This document shows positions 1 to 6,143 of a stretch of 6,405 bases of DNA, one piece after another (the first letter of the stretch is position 1; each line of letters starts with the position of its first letter). The notes under the pieces were generated by a model. That model made no database searches. It worked only from the letters and a program-made list of their open reading frames with translations, and was not told the origin of the DNA. This stretch comes from Rhodospirillaceae bacterium UBA3470 (GTDB lineage: Bacteria > Pseudomonadota > Alphaproteobacteria > Rhodospirillales > Casp-alpha2): positions 1-6,405 of the forward strand of contig DFRF01000109.1 in NCBI GenBank assembly GCA_002378125.1, in the 5' to 3' direction. The translations under genes and the position numbers were made by a program.

Positions 1-1
1 C

Positions 2-292
2 CATCGCCATGCGCCAGCTCAATCCTTTGTCCTCGACGCGGAGGGCTCTGCTCCACGACTTGGTATGGAGGAGTTCTTCTCCAGAATCCCAGACAATGTC
101 TGGCGCGTAAAAGGTTACACGCGGCTCGAGAGCCAACCGGTGCTAATTCAATACACAATGGGCCAACTGGACATTACTGATGCAGAACCGCGCGATAACC
201 ATCACATGGTTTTTATAGGCCCGGACATGGATCGGGATGCCATCGAGAAGGGCTTTCGGGCGCTCTATGATGCCGCTAAAGCCGTGGCATGA
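2..292 (+). CDS. CobW/G3E-family GTPase, C-terminal fragment (cut by window edge)
   Basis: This is the end of a gene that begins before the window. The frame is open from base 2, before the first ATG at 65, and gives 96 residues up to the TGA at 290-292. The fragment looks like the CobW C-terminal domain: an early His-rich start (HRHAPAQSF), a central RVKGYTRLES stretch matching the usual R-x-KG-x-x-x-L of the domain, then a QYTMGQLDI strand and a closing MVFIGPDMD segment, typical of the VFIG-x-x-x-D end of these proteins. Family members are GTP-dependent metal chaperones or insertases (zinc, cobalt and others), but the GTPase domain that would show the metal motif is outside the window, so the metal cannot be named. 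Its stop overlaps the start of the GntR gene (ATGA), so the two are probably co-translated. Nothing suggests a pseudogene; it is simply truncated by the edge. Confidence 0.75.
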   Translation, partial: HRHAPAQSFVLDAEGSAPRLGMEEFFSRIPDNVWRVKGYTRLESQPVLIQYTMGQLDITDAEPRDNHHMVFIGPDMDRDAIEKGFRALYDAAKAVA

Positions 293-972
293 TTACCTCG
301 GCGGCAGTGAACCTGGAGTATCAGCCGGACCCGCGGTCCCTGGCGGAGAAAGCCTATCAAATTCTCGTCCGCAAGATTATCCGATTGGAGCTGATGCCCG
401 GCGAGCCCTTAGCTGATAAAGTCTTGATTGAAGAGCTGGGGATCGGTCGTACGCCCATTCGCGAGGCTTTGCAACGCCTCGCCGTAGAGGGACTTGTTGC
501 CCATATTCCCAATCGCGGCATGTTCGTCACCGAAGTCAATGCCACCAATGCCCAGCATATTTATGAGTTCCGGTCCTTGATCGAGGGCAAGGCCGCAAGA
601 TTGGCCGCGACCCGGGCGACTGAAAAAGAGGTGCGTGACTTGACTGCTTTGCATCTTTCATTGGTGGAAGCCACTGAGGCCGATGACATCGATCGCTATG
701 TCGATTGCGACCGCCAATTTTACTCAGTGTTGGCACGGGCGGCGCAGAACATTTACTTGGCAGAGGTCATCCCCCGATTGTTTAATCTGCACCTGCGTCT
801 CTGGTTTATGATTTCCGAGAGGGTTGGCGGCTGGCATGAGATTGCCCGGGCCCACGAAGAGATGACCAAGGACGTGGTCGACGCTATCGCTCGACACGAG
901 CCCGATGAAGCTGAGTTGGGGATCAAAATATATGTGCATCGCCGGCATCAAGACATTCGAGCCTTTCTTTAG
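289..972 (+). CDS. GntR-family transcriptional regulator, FadR/FCD subfamily
   Basis: A 227-residue DNA-binding regulator. Residues about 15-82 form the GntR winged helix, with the diagnostic GRTPIREALQRL recognition-helix motif (53-64) and the EGLV...NRGMFV wing (67-80). Residues about 88-220 form an FCD ligand-binding domain, with YEFRSLIEG (92-100), then D141, H189 and H217 at positions that usually hold a metal. The fourth usual ligand, the His of the D-x-x-F-H motif, is Tyr145 here (DRQFY), so metal or ligand binding may be altered. Such proteins usually repress nearby catabolic or transport genes and release DNA when an organic acid or similar effector binds; the effector cannot be read from sequence. 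The ATG at 289 overlaps the upstream stop as ATGA and has only a weak ribosome site, which fits translational coupling. A GTG at 307 is a less likely alternative start. It may control the downstream metF-like/aio genes across the 183-bp gap, or only its own operon. Confidence 0.9.
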   Translation: MITSAAVNLEYQPDPRSLAEKAYQILVRKIIRLELMPGEPLADKVLIEELGIGRTPIREALQRLAVEGLVAHIPNRGMFVTEVNATNAQHIYEFRSLIEGKAARLAATRATEKEVRDLTALHLSLVEATEADDIDRYVDCDRQFYSVLARAAQNIYLAEVIPRLFNLHLRLWFMISERVGGWHEIARAHEEMTKDVVDAIARHEPDEAELGIKIYVHRRHQDIRAFL

Positions 973-1016
973 GGCATGACCAATATGGAATATGTCGCGG
1001 GGGAACTGAAAAAGTG

Positions 1017-1029
1017 TGACGCCGCGTCA
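1017..1029. promoter_or_regulatory. 13-bp perfect palindrome, candidate operator
   Basis: TGACGC-C-GCGTCA has 6-bp arms around one central base. It lies 44 bp after the GntR stop and about 125 bp before the MetF-like gene. Further on are TGCATGCA (1060-1067) and GCAG-TT-CTGC (1065-1074), also palindromic. The symmetry suits a dimeric regulator. However, it does not match the TNGTNNNACNA type of site known for FadR-like GntR proteins, so assignment to the neighbouring regulator is only a guess. Confidence 0.35.
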
Positions 1030-1108
1030 TGCGCAACGCTCGGCCCATCATTTGCCCTATGCATGCAGTTCTGCGCGGTGTGGCACTGGTAACGTGGTAG
1101 CCTAAAAC

Positions 1109-1114
1109 CATAAT
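1109..1114 (+). promoter_or_regulatory. Possible -10 element upstream of the MetF-like gene
   Basis: CATAAT differs from the TATAAT consensus at one position and sits 41 bp before the ATG at 1156. The best -35 at 16-18 bp spacing (around 1085-1092, TGGTAA-like) is poor. A promoter is expected somewhere in this 183-bp gap because the MetF-like gene is the first after it, but the exact site is weakly supported. I see no Rho-independent terminator or RNA gene in 973-1155. Confidence 0.2.
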
Positions 1115-1155
1115 TTCTTGTCGGTATAGCCGGCTTAGTTGAGAGAGTTTGCGAG

Positions 1156-2088
1156 ATGGCCAACATTGCGGAAAAGTCGGATTTCCAGAGTCCACGTCAG
1201 AATGTTATCGATTTTCTTGCCGATTTCACGGCGGAGACGACGCCGTTCTCGGCTGCCAAAGTTGATGATTTTCGCGAGATCCTACGTCCCGGTACAACGG
1301 TGTTCATCACGTTTCTTCCTGGATCTGATTTTGAAGACACCATTGCAATTGCGGCGCGTCTCAAGAAGGAAGGCTTAAATCCCGTTCCTCATTTGGCCGC
1401 CCGCAGTATTCCAGACGCGGCGTTCCTGGATGAGGGTTTGCGACGGTTAAGGGGGGAGGCGGACATTGACGAGGTTCTGACCATCGCCGGCGCGGTGGAT
1501 CAACCGCTTGGCGCCTTCTCCGACTCCATGCAGGTTTTGGAGACGGGCCTTCTGGACAAGCACGGGATTAAGAGGATTGGTGTCGCCGGTCACCCGGAGG
1601 GCAGCCCAGACATGCCCGATGAGGCCATTGCCGCGGCTTTGACCTGGAAAAATGATTTTGCCAACCGTAGTGGTGCCGATGTCTATATCGTCACCCAGTT
1701 CTGTTTCGAAGCGGAACCCATTATAGCCTGGGACAAGGCCATACGTGCCGCTGGAAATGCCCTGCCGATCCGCATTGGCGTTCCGGGCCTGGCGACCATC
1801 AAGACGCTGCTCAACTACGCGAAGGCCTGCGGTATTGGAAACTCCATGATGTTTCTGAAGAAGCAGGCGCGGAATGTTGCCAAATTAATGAACGTATCGG
1901 CGCCCGATAAACTGTTAGTGGATTTGGCTAACTATAAAGCAACGGATCCGGATTGTGGTTTGATAGGCTGTCACATGTATCCGCTGGGCGGCGTCAAGAA
2001 GACGGCCAAATGGACCTACGCGGTGGTCGACGGTGAGTTTTCCATGAACCCTAAGGGTGACGGCTTCAGCCTGACGATGGAAATTTAA
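1156..2088 (+). CDS. Methylenetetrahydrofolate reductase (MetF)-family paralogue
   Basis: A 310-residue cytoplasmic protein of the flavin-dependent methylenetetrahydrofolate reductase family (E. coli MetF is about 296 residues), predicted to be a single TIM barrel. Recognisable landmarks are NPVPHLAAR (75-83, the PHL strand), GVAGHPEGSP (142-151), the VTQFCFE strand (179-185) with the conserved Gln181, GVPGL (208-212) and a C-terminal HMYPLGG...KTAKW segment (273-286). By eye, two positions that are acidic in E. coli MetF differ: catalytic Glu28 falls on Thr52 (FITFLPG) and folate-contacting Asp120 on Ala113 (IAGAVDQPLG). It may therefore work in the reverse, methyl-THF-oxidising direction, on another pterin, or with altered chemistry. 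The ATG at 1156 is preceded by AGAGAG (1142-1147, 8-nt spacer). It is followed after 108 bp by aioB on the same strand, so co-transcription is plausible. The family call is firm; the reaction is not. Confidence 0.85.
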   Translation: MANIAEKSDFQSPRQNVIDFLADFTAETTPFSAAKVDDFREILRPGTTVFITFLPGSDFEDTIAIAARLKKEGLNPVPHLAARSIPDAAFLDEGLRRLRGEADIDEVLTIAGAVDQPLGAFSDSMQVLETGLLDKHGIKRIGVAGHPEGSPDMPDEAIAAALTWKNDFANRSGADVYIVTQFCFEAEPIIAWDKAIRAAGNALPIRIGVPGLATIKTLLNYAKACGIGNSMMFLKKQARNVAKLMNVSAPDKLLVDLANYKATDPDCGLIGCHMYPLGGVKKTAKWTYAVVDGEFSMNPKGDGFSLTMEI

Positions 2089-2128
2089 TCATGAGGGCTT
2101 GTTCGAGGGCCCTTGCGCCTTGAATTAC

Positions 2129-2147
2129 GTGTCGATCGTGTCGACAC
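2129..2147. promoter_or_regulatory. Inverted repeat in the gap before aioB
   Basis: GTGTCGA and TCGACAC form perfect 7-bp arms around a 5-base spacer, 50 bp before the aioB start. A weaker stem, TTGGG (2151-2155) with CCCAA (2162-2166), follows at once. There is no T-run, so a terminator is unlikely; an operator or a leader hairpin controlling aioBA is more plausible. The 108-bp gap (2089-2196) contains no convincing gene and no clear -35/-10 pair. Confidence 0.35.
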
Positions 2148-2185
2148 TCTTTGGGGCGGGGCCCAAGATTCAGGGGTGGACCATG

Positions 2186-2191
2186 AGGAGG
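2186..2191 (+). promoter_or_regulatory. Strong ribosome binding site that fixes the aioB start
   Basis: AGGAGG, a full Shine-Dalgarno core, lies 5 bases before the ATG at 2197. It selects this start over the in-frame TTG at 2113, which would add 28 residues ahead of the Tat signal and has no such site. Confidence 0.8.
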
Positions 2192-2196
2192 TGGCC

Positions 2197-2685
2197 ATGA
2201 GGGATGTCAATCGACGGGATTTTATCAAGACGGGAGCCGCTGGATTGGCAGCGGCAACGGTTGCCAGCGTAGCGCCCCCAACAAGCGCTTCCAAGACAAC
2301 GGAGTATCCGGCCATCGATGTGGCGGCGCTCGACACGTTGGAGCCAGGGGCAGAGGTTGCGTTTGAATATCCAGATGCCAGCGCGCCGTCGGTTCTATTG
2401 CGTCTGAGGGAGGCAGTGCCTGGCGGGGTCGGTCCAGGAAAAGACATTGTTGCCTATTCCTTGTTGTGCACGCACAAGGGCTGCTCAGTAGATTTTCTGT
2501 CGGAACGGCAAATGCTTGTTTGTCCCTGTCACTGGAGCAGCTTCGATCCAGCCAAGAAAGGGCGTCTTATAATTGGGCAGGCAAGCCAATCGCTACCCAT
2601 GGTCGAGCTTGAGGTCAGGGACGGAATGGTTCGTGCGGTGGGGATGGACGGTCTGATTTATGGGCGTCACACCAATATTCTCTGA
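2197..2685 (+). CDS. aioB: Arsenite oxidase small subunit, Rieske [2Fe-2S] protein
   Basis: A 162-residue exported electron-transfer subunit. Residues 1-26 are a Tat signal: NRRDFIKTG (5-13) is a textbook twin-arginine motif, followed by an Ala-rich hydrophobic stretch. The Rieske domain binds a [2Fe-2S] cluster through Cys91 and His93 (CTHKGC) and Cys109 and His112 (CPCHWS). Cys96 and Cys111 are placed to form the disulfide known in Alcaligenes faecalis AioB and absent from the alphaproteobacterial NT-26 enzyme. The region GGVGPGKDIVAYS (76-88) and the end DGLIYGRHTNIL also match arsenite oxidase small subunits closely. The protein takes electrons from AioA and passes them to a periplasmic cytochrome c or azurin-type acceptor. 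Its Tat signal should carry the folded AioAB complex across the membrane, since AioA has no signal. aioA begins 9 bases after this stop. The longer reading from a TTG at 2113 is rejected because it buries the Tat motif. Confidence 0.93.
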   Translation: MRDVNRRDFIKTGAAGLAAATVASVAPPTSASKTTEYPAIDVAALDTLEPGAEVAFEYPDASAPSVLLRLREAVPGGVGPGKDIVAYSLLCTHKGCSVDFLSERQMLVCPCHWSSFDPAKKGRLIIGQASQSLPMVELEVRDGMVRAVGMDGLIYGRHTNIL

Positions 2686-2687
2686 GG
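2684..2687 (+). promoter_or_regulatory. Ribosome binding site that fixes the aioA start
   Basis: GAGG overlaps the aioB stop codon and lies 7 bases before the ATG at 2695. A TTG at 2689, two codons earlier, is only 1 base from this site, so ATG 2695 is the better start. Confidence 0.6.
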
Positions 2688-2694
2688 TTTGGGC

Positions 2695-5181
2695 ATGAGA
2701 AACGCACCCTTACCACCGCCCAACGCCCAGGTCGTCGAGACCGTATGCCAGTTTTGCATCGTTGGGTGTGGGTACCGAGTTTACAAGTGGCCGGTTGGGA
2801 AAGACGGTGGCCCCGGGCCGGATCAAAACGCCATGGCAGTGGACCTCCGTGAGCAGCAGGGACCGGATGGCGATTGGATCTCGCCCAATATGCATACGGT
2901 GGTGAAGGACAAGGCGGGCGCGTTCAACGTGGCGATCGTTCCGGACAAATCCTGCTCCGTTAACAGTGGGCTGGCCTCGGTACGCGGCGGCGGCCTGGCA
3001 CAGACTCTCTATTCTCCAGATCGGGGCACCAAGGCGCGCCTAAGCATGCCGCAACTTCGCGAAGGTGGTGGTTTCTCTGATGCCGCATGGGACGAGGCTG
3101 TAGATCTGGGTGCGCAGGTTATAAAGGCCGTGATCGATAGATGGGGCCCCGACGCTGTAGGCATGAAATTTTTCGACCACGGTGGCGGTGGTGGCGGGTT
3201 CGAGAACAATTGGGCTGTCGGGCGCTTCTTTTTTGAGGGCGTCGGGACCCGTACCGCGTCCATTCACAACCGGCCTGCCTATAATAGCGAAGTGCATGCG
3301 GCTGGTGATGCCGGATTAGCGCCATTGACCAACGCGTATATCGATGCCCAGCTTGCGGACACAATCCTGATCGTCGGCGCTAACCCGTACGAGACGCAAA
3401 CCAACTATTTTCTGAACCATATGATCCCGAATCTAAATGGGGAATCGCTGGATTTGAAGCGGTCAACCTTCCCCGGCGAGGCGGTGGCGTCAGGCCGCAT
3501 GATTATTTTGGACCCACGTCGGACCATTTCGGTGGCGACCGCCGAAGCGGCGGCGGGCAAGGAAAACGTTCTACATCTGCAAATCGAGCCCGGCACCGAT
3601 ATTGCTGTTATGAACGCAATTGCGCGCACCGCTCTTGAACGCCGCTGGCACGATGTGGCTTTCATCAAAGAACGAGCAGAGTGGCAGACATTCGAAGCCT
3701 ATCAGCGATCGTCCCTCGGCTCCGACCGCGATGCGGCGACGGTTGTCTCCGAAGCTGCCGCGTTGGCGGGCATTTTGGAGGCTGACATATACAAAGCTGC
3801 AGAGTGGATTGCCAAACCCAAGTCTGGTGGCGTCCGTCGCCGGACCCTGCTTCATTACGAAAAGGGTCTGATCTGGGGCGTCAAAAATTATGAGAATATC
3901 GCGTCCATCGTCGATCTGGGACTACTGACTGGGAATGTGGGCAAACCGGGAACTGGGATCAGCCGGCTTGGTGGACACCAGGAAGCCTACGTCCGTCCAC
4001 CGTATCCTGGTGGCCGGCCGGCCCTGAACGTGGATGAGGCGGCTCGGCGCGGTGAAGCCAAGGTTTTCTGGGTCGGCGGTTGCAATCCTGTCTTGACCAC
4101 GTTGCGCGCCGAAGCCGTCGAAGCCAATTTAATTGAGCGCGGTGCTCCTGTCTCGAAGGCGATCGCCGAGACTGCGGACAAACCTATCGGTGAGCGAGTG
4201 GCGGCGATTGTCGAGGCCTTAAAGGCGGGCGGCATGTTCATTCTCGCCCAAGACCTATATATGACGGCGACGGCGCGCCATGCCCATATGGTATTACCGG
4301 CCGCACAATGGGGAGAGATGAACCTTACGTCCATTAATGGCGAACGGCGGCTGCGATTGTATCCTAGGTTTATGGATCCGCCGGGCGAAGCGGAGCCAGA
4401 CTGGGCCATCATGGGTAAATTCGCTCGTCGTCTCAACCAACTTTACAAGTACGACAACAATCCATTGATGGCGAACAAATTCCTCGACTTCGATTGGCGC
4501 GGCGATGAGGACGTATTCATTGATGCGCGTTACAGCTACAAGGGGGATGGCAACGACCCCATGGAGGGTTATGCGGGCATCACCTATGACCTGCTTCGTG
4601 ATCTTGGGAACAATGGCATTCAGACACCGGTCCGCCTGGTCAACCAGGTGCCGGTGGGAACGGTCCGGCTATTTGAAGATGGCCGGTTTGGGACGCCGTC
4701 AGGTAAGGCTCGCTTCATACCGGCGCCCCGGCCTTGGCCCGGATATGCGGCCGCGGTTGAGCGTCAGCGGAAGACTTACCGGTTCTGGATCAACAACGGC
4801 CGGGTTAACCATATCTGGCAGACCAGCTACCATCACCGGCATATCGATTTTTATCGCGAGCGTTATCCCGTCCCCATGCTGGAGATGCATCCCGATGATG
4901 CCGCGGAGTTGGGCATCGCGCCAGGCGATGTCCTGCAGGTGTCAAACGATATGGGCTCGGTCGAAGCCATGGCTTATCCCTCGGACTCGGTCAAACGCAA
5001 CCATGCGTTTATGCTTTTTGGACAGCCCCGGGGGGCGGCCGGCGATCTCGTCACCGATCACGTAGACCCGAAGACGACCATACCTTACTACAAAGGGGCA
5101 TGGGCGGACATTCGCCGCAAGGGGGCCAAACCTGCGGAATTTGAGATGGCGTCGTTTTTGCCAAGGAATGTTGTGGAATGA
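2695..5181 (+). CDS. aioA: Arsenite oxidase large subunit, Mo-bis-pterin oxidoreductase
   Basis: An 828-residue catalytic subunit of the DMSO-reductase superfamily, close in length to A. faecalis AioA (about 826). It oxidises arsenite to arsenate in the periplasm at a Mo-bis(pyranopterin) centre. Near the N-terminus, Cys18, Cys21 and Cys25 (CQFCIVGC), with Ser95 (GLASVRGG) where other family members have a fourth Cys, indicate the [3Fe-4S] cluster characteristic of AioA. HGGGGGGFENNW matches the family's cofactor region. His191 and Glu199 (HNRPAYNSE) and Arg424 and His428 (RLGGHQE) correspond to the arsenite-pocket residues His195, Glu203, Arg419 and His423 of A. faecalis. The Ala in HNRPAY sits where other families supply a Ser, Cys or Sec ligand to Mo. 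QTNYFLNH, LTSINGERR, NNGRVNHIWQT and IPYYKG are further AioA-like stretches. There is no signal peptide; export depends on AioB's Tat signal. The stop overlaps the next start (ATGA). Related iodate reductases (IdrA) are the main alternative, but the intact pocket and lack of peroxidase neighbours favour arsenite. Confidence 0.92.
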   Translation: MRNAPLPPPNAQVVETVCQFCIVGCGYRVYKWPVGKDGGPGPDQNAMAVDLREQQGPDGDWISPNMHTVVKDKAGAFNVAIVPDKSCSVNSGLASVRGGGLAQTLYSPDRGTKARLSMPQLREGGGFSDAAWDEAVDLGAQVIKAVIDRWGPDAVGMKFFDHGGGGGGFENNWAVGRFFFEGVGTRTASIHNRPAYNSEVHAAGDAGLAPLTNAYIDAQLADTILIVGANPYETQTNYFLNHMIPNLNGESLDLKRSTFPGEAVASGRMIILDPRRTISVATAEAAAGKENVLHLQIEPGTDIAVMNAIARTALERRWHDVAFIKERAEWQTFEAYQRSSLGSDRDAATVVSEAAALAGILEADIYKAAEWIAKPKSGGVRRRTLLHYEKGLIWGVKNYENIASIVDLGLLTGNVGKPGTGISRLGGHQEAYVRPPYPGGRPALNVDEAARRGEAKVFWVGGCNPVLTTLRAEAVEANLIERGAPVSKAIAETADKPIGERVAAIVEALKAGGMFILAQDLYMTATARHAHMVLPAAQWGEMNLTSINGERRLRLYPRFMDPPGEAEPDWAIMGKFARRLNQLYKYDNNPLMANKFLDFDWRGDEDVFIDARYSYKGDGNDPMEGYAGITYDLLRDLGNNGIQTPVRLVNQVPVGTVRLFEDGRFGTPSGKARFIPAPRPWPGYAAAVERQRKTYRFWINNGRVNHIWQTSYHHRHIDFYRERYPVPMLEMHPDDAAELGIAPGDVLQVSNDMGSVEAMAYPSDSVKRNHAFMLFGQPRGAAGDLVTDHVDPKTTIPYYKGAWADIRRKGAKPAEFEMASFLPRNVVE

Positions 5182-6143
5182 TCGGGCGTCGGTCCGTGCT
5201 GGTGGCCTTTGGTTTGCTGGTTGCAATCAACCTTGCCTCGCCAACCCGTGCGGAAATAAAACTAGTGCCCGGTGCGGATCTTCGGGGTGCGGATCTTCAG
5301 GGGGCAGACATATCCGGTGCCCAGTTAGCAGGGGCAAACCTGACTGGCGCGAACCTCTCCGGCGCGGACCTCAATGGAGCTGATCTTCGCGAGGCCTATC
5401 TCCGCGATGTGAACGCCGTTGGGGCTGATTTCACCAATGCGCAATTGGGGAATGTTGATCTGACCCGTGCTGATCTGACAGAAGCAGTATTTCGGAACGC
5501 CAATTTAACCTTGGCGACCTTGGATGTAGCGCGGGTGGCAAAGGCTGATTTCTCGAATGCACTAATGGCTGGCGCCCATATGTCGAAGGTGCGGGGCGCG
5601 GAAGCGAATTTTCAAAAGGCTGTTTTATCAGCCGCGAACCTAAGTCAGTCCGTATTCGTGGATGCGAACTTTGCTGAGGCTAACTTGGGCAGCCGCGGAC
5701 AAGGCCATCCAGGGCCTGACGGGGCGGTCCTTCGCGGCACGGATTTCAGCGGCGCCAATCTTTCTAAGACCAATCTGGTTAATGCCAAGCTCAATCAAGC
5801 CATTCTAAAGAATACTGATCTTCGCGGTGCTAAAATGGGCTTTGCGGATTTAAGCTGGAGCCGCGCTGATGGTGCCAACTTTGCCGATGCGGATATGGGA
5901 TGGGTCCGTGCCTATGCCGCGGGTATGAAGAGGGCCGGTTTTCGCGGCGCCAAGGTGTCGTTAGCCCAGTTCTCAGGCGCGGATTTGAGCGGCGCGGATT
6001 TTTCCAAAGCCCAATTCCAAAGAACGGATTTCACCCAGTCAAATCTGGATGGGGCGGTCTTTGACGATATCGACTTGGAAGAGGTGTATATTCGGGCCGC
6101 ACGCAATGTGCCGGCTAAATTGATGGGAAGGAACGGCGAGTGA
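5178..6143 (+). CDS. Exported pentapeptide-repeat protein of the aio cluster
   Basis: A 321-residue protein. Residues 1-25 form a signal peptide: positive GRRS, a hydrophobic core VLVAFGLLVAI, and a likely cut after TRA (position 25). The RR pair leaves Tat export possible, though Sec looks more likely. From about residue 33 to 300 nearly everything fits the A(D/N)LxG/A(D/N)FxxA pentapeptide pattern, predicting a long right-handed square beta-helix. The repeats are most regular at 33-72 (ADLRG, ADLQG, ANLTG and so on). The stack is interrupted once, at about 171-182, by a Gly/Pro-rich loop (SRGQGHPGPDG). The last 15 residues leave the repeat. The start overlaps the aioA stop (ATGA), with AAGGA 10 bases upstream, so it is probably made with AioA. 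No enzymatic motif is visible. A scaffold, accessory subunit or protective partner in the periplasm is possible, but the function is unknown. Repeat class and export are confident. Confidence 0.88.
   Translation: MIGRRSVLVAFGLLVAINLASPTRAEIKLVPGADLRGADLQGADISGAQLAGANLTGANLSGADLNGADLREAYLRDVNAVGADFTNAQLGNVDLTRADLTEAVFRNANLTLATLDVARVAKADFSNALMAGAHMSKVRGAEANFQKAVLSAANLSQSVFVDANFAEANLGSRGQGHPGPDGAVLRGTDFSGANLSKTNLVNAKLNQAILKNTDLRGAKMGFADLSWSRADGANFADADMGWVRAYAAGMKRAGFRGAKVSLAQFSGADLSGADFSKAQFQRTDFTQSNLDGAVFDDIDLEEVYIRAARNVPAKLMGRNGE
5271..5300 (+). repeat. 15-bp tandem duplication inside the pentapeptide-repeat gene
   Basis: Two adjacent 15-base units (GGTGCGGATCTTCGG and GGTGCGGATCTTCAG) differ at one base. 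Each encodes one pentapeptide (GADLR, GADLQ). The near-identity at DNA level suggests a recent duplication, the expected way such proteins lengthen. Confidence 0.75.
6128..6132 (+). promoter_or_regulatory. Ribosome binding site supporting the aquaporin GTG start
   Basis: AAGGA lies 7 bases before the GTG at 6140. The alternative in-frame ATG at 6227 has no purine-rich site before it, so the GTG overlapping the upstream stop is preferred. Confidence 0.55.

Noticed and set aside
1081..1096. TGGCAC at 1081 as the -24 part of a sigma-54 promoter
   Set aside because: The required GC of the -12 element is absent at the correct spacing (GT is found at 1094-1095), so it does not fit, although sigma-54 control is known for some aio operons.
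2091..2123. Ten-codon open frame just after the MetF-like gene, possible leader peptide
   Set aside because: Too short, no clear ribosome site, and no codon pattern pointing to attenuation.
2113..2196. 28-residue N-terminal extension of aioB from a TTG
   Set aside because: It would place the twin-arginine motif more than 30 residues in; AGGAGG sits right before ATG 2197.
2689..2694. TTG start for aioA two codons upstream of the ATG
   Set aside because: Only one base from the GAGG site; ATG 2695 has a 7-base spacing and is the more usual start codon.
3987..4436. 149-residue open frame on the - strand inside aioA
   Set aside because: Antisense shadow of a strongly conserved coding region, with no family resemblance and a skewed Arg/Ala/Pro composition. 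The same reasoning removes the other - strand frames, including 5912-6394 and 2085-2447.
4505..5065. 186-residue + strand open frame inside aioA
   Set aside because: It lies in an alternative frame across the conserved AioA C-terminal region; the protein looks random and has no ribosome site.
2695..5181. Large subunit as ArrA/ArxA, formate dehydrogenase, nitrate reductase or iodate reductase (IdrA)
   Set aside because: There is a Ser in place of the fourth cluster Cys, no Tat signal on the large subunit, a Rieske partner rather than a ferredoxin-type one, and an intact arsenite pocket. No di-haem peroxidase genes are seen as in idr clusters.
5271..6100. Repeated short units as a CRISPR array or satellite DNA
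   Set aside because: The periodicity is 15 bases in one open frame and is explained by pentapeptide coding; there are no conserved repeats with unique spacers.
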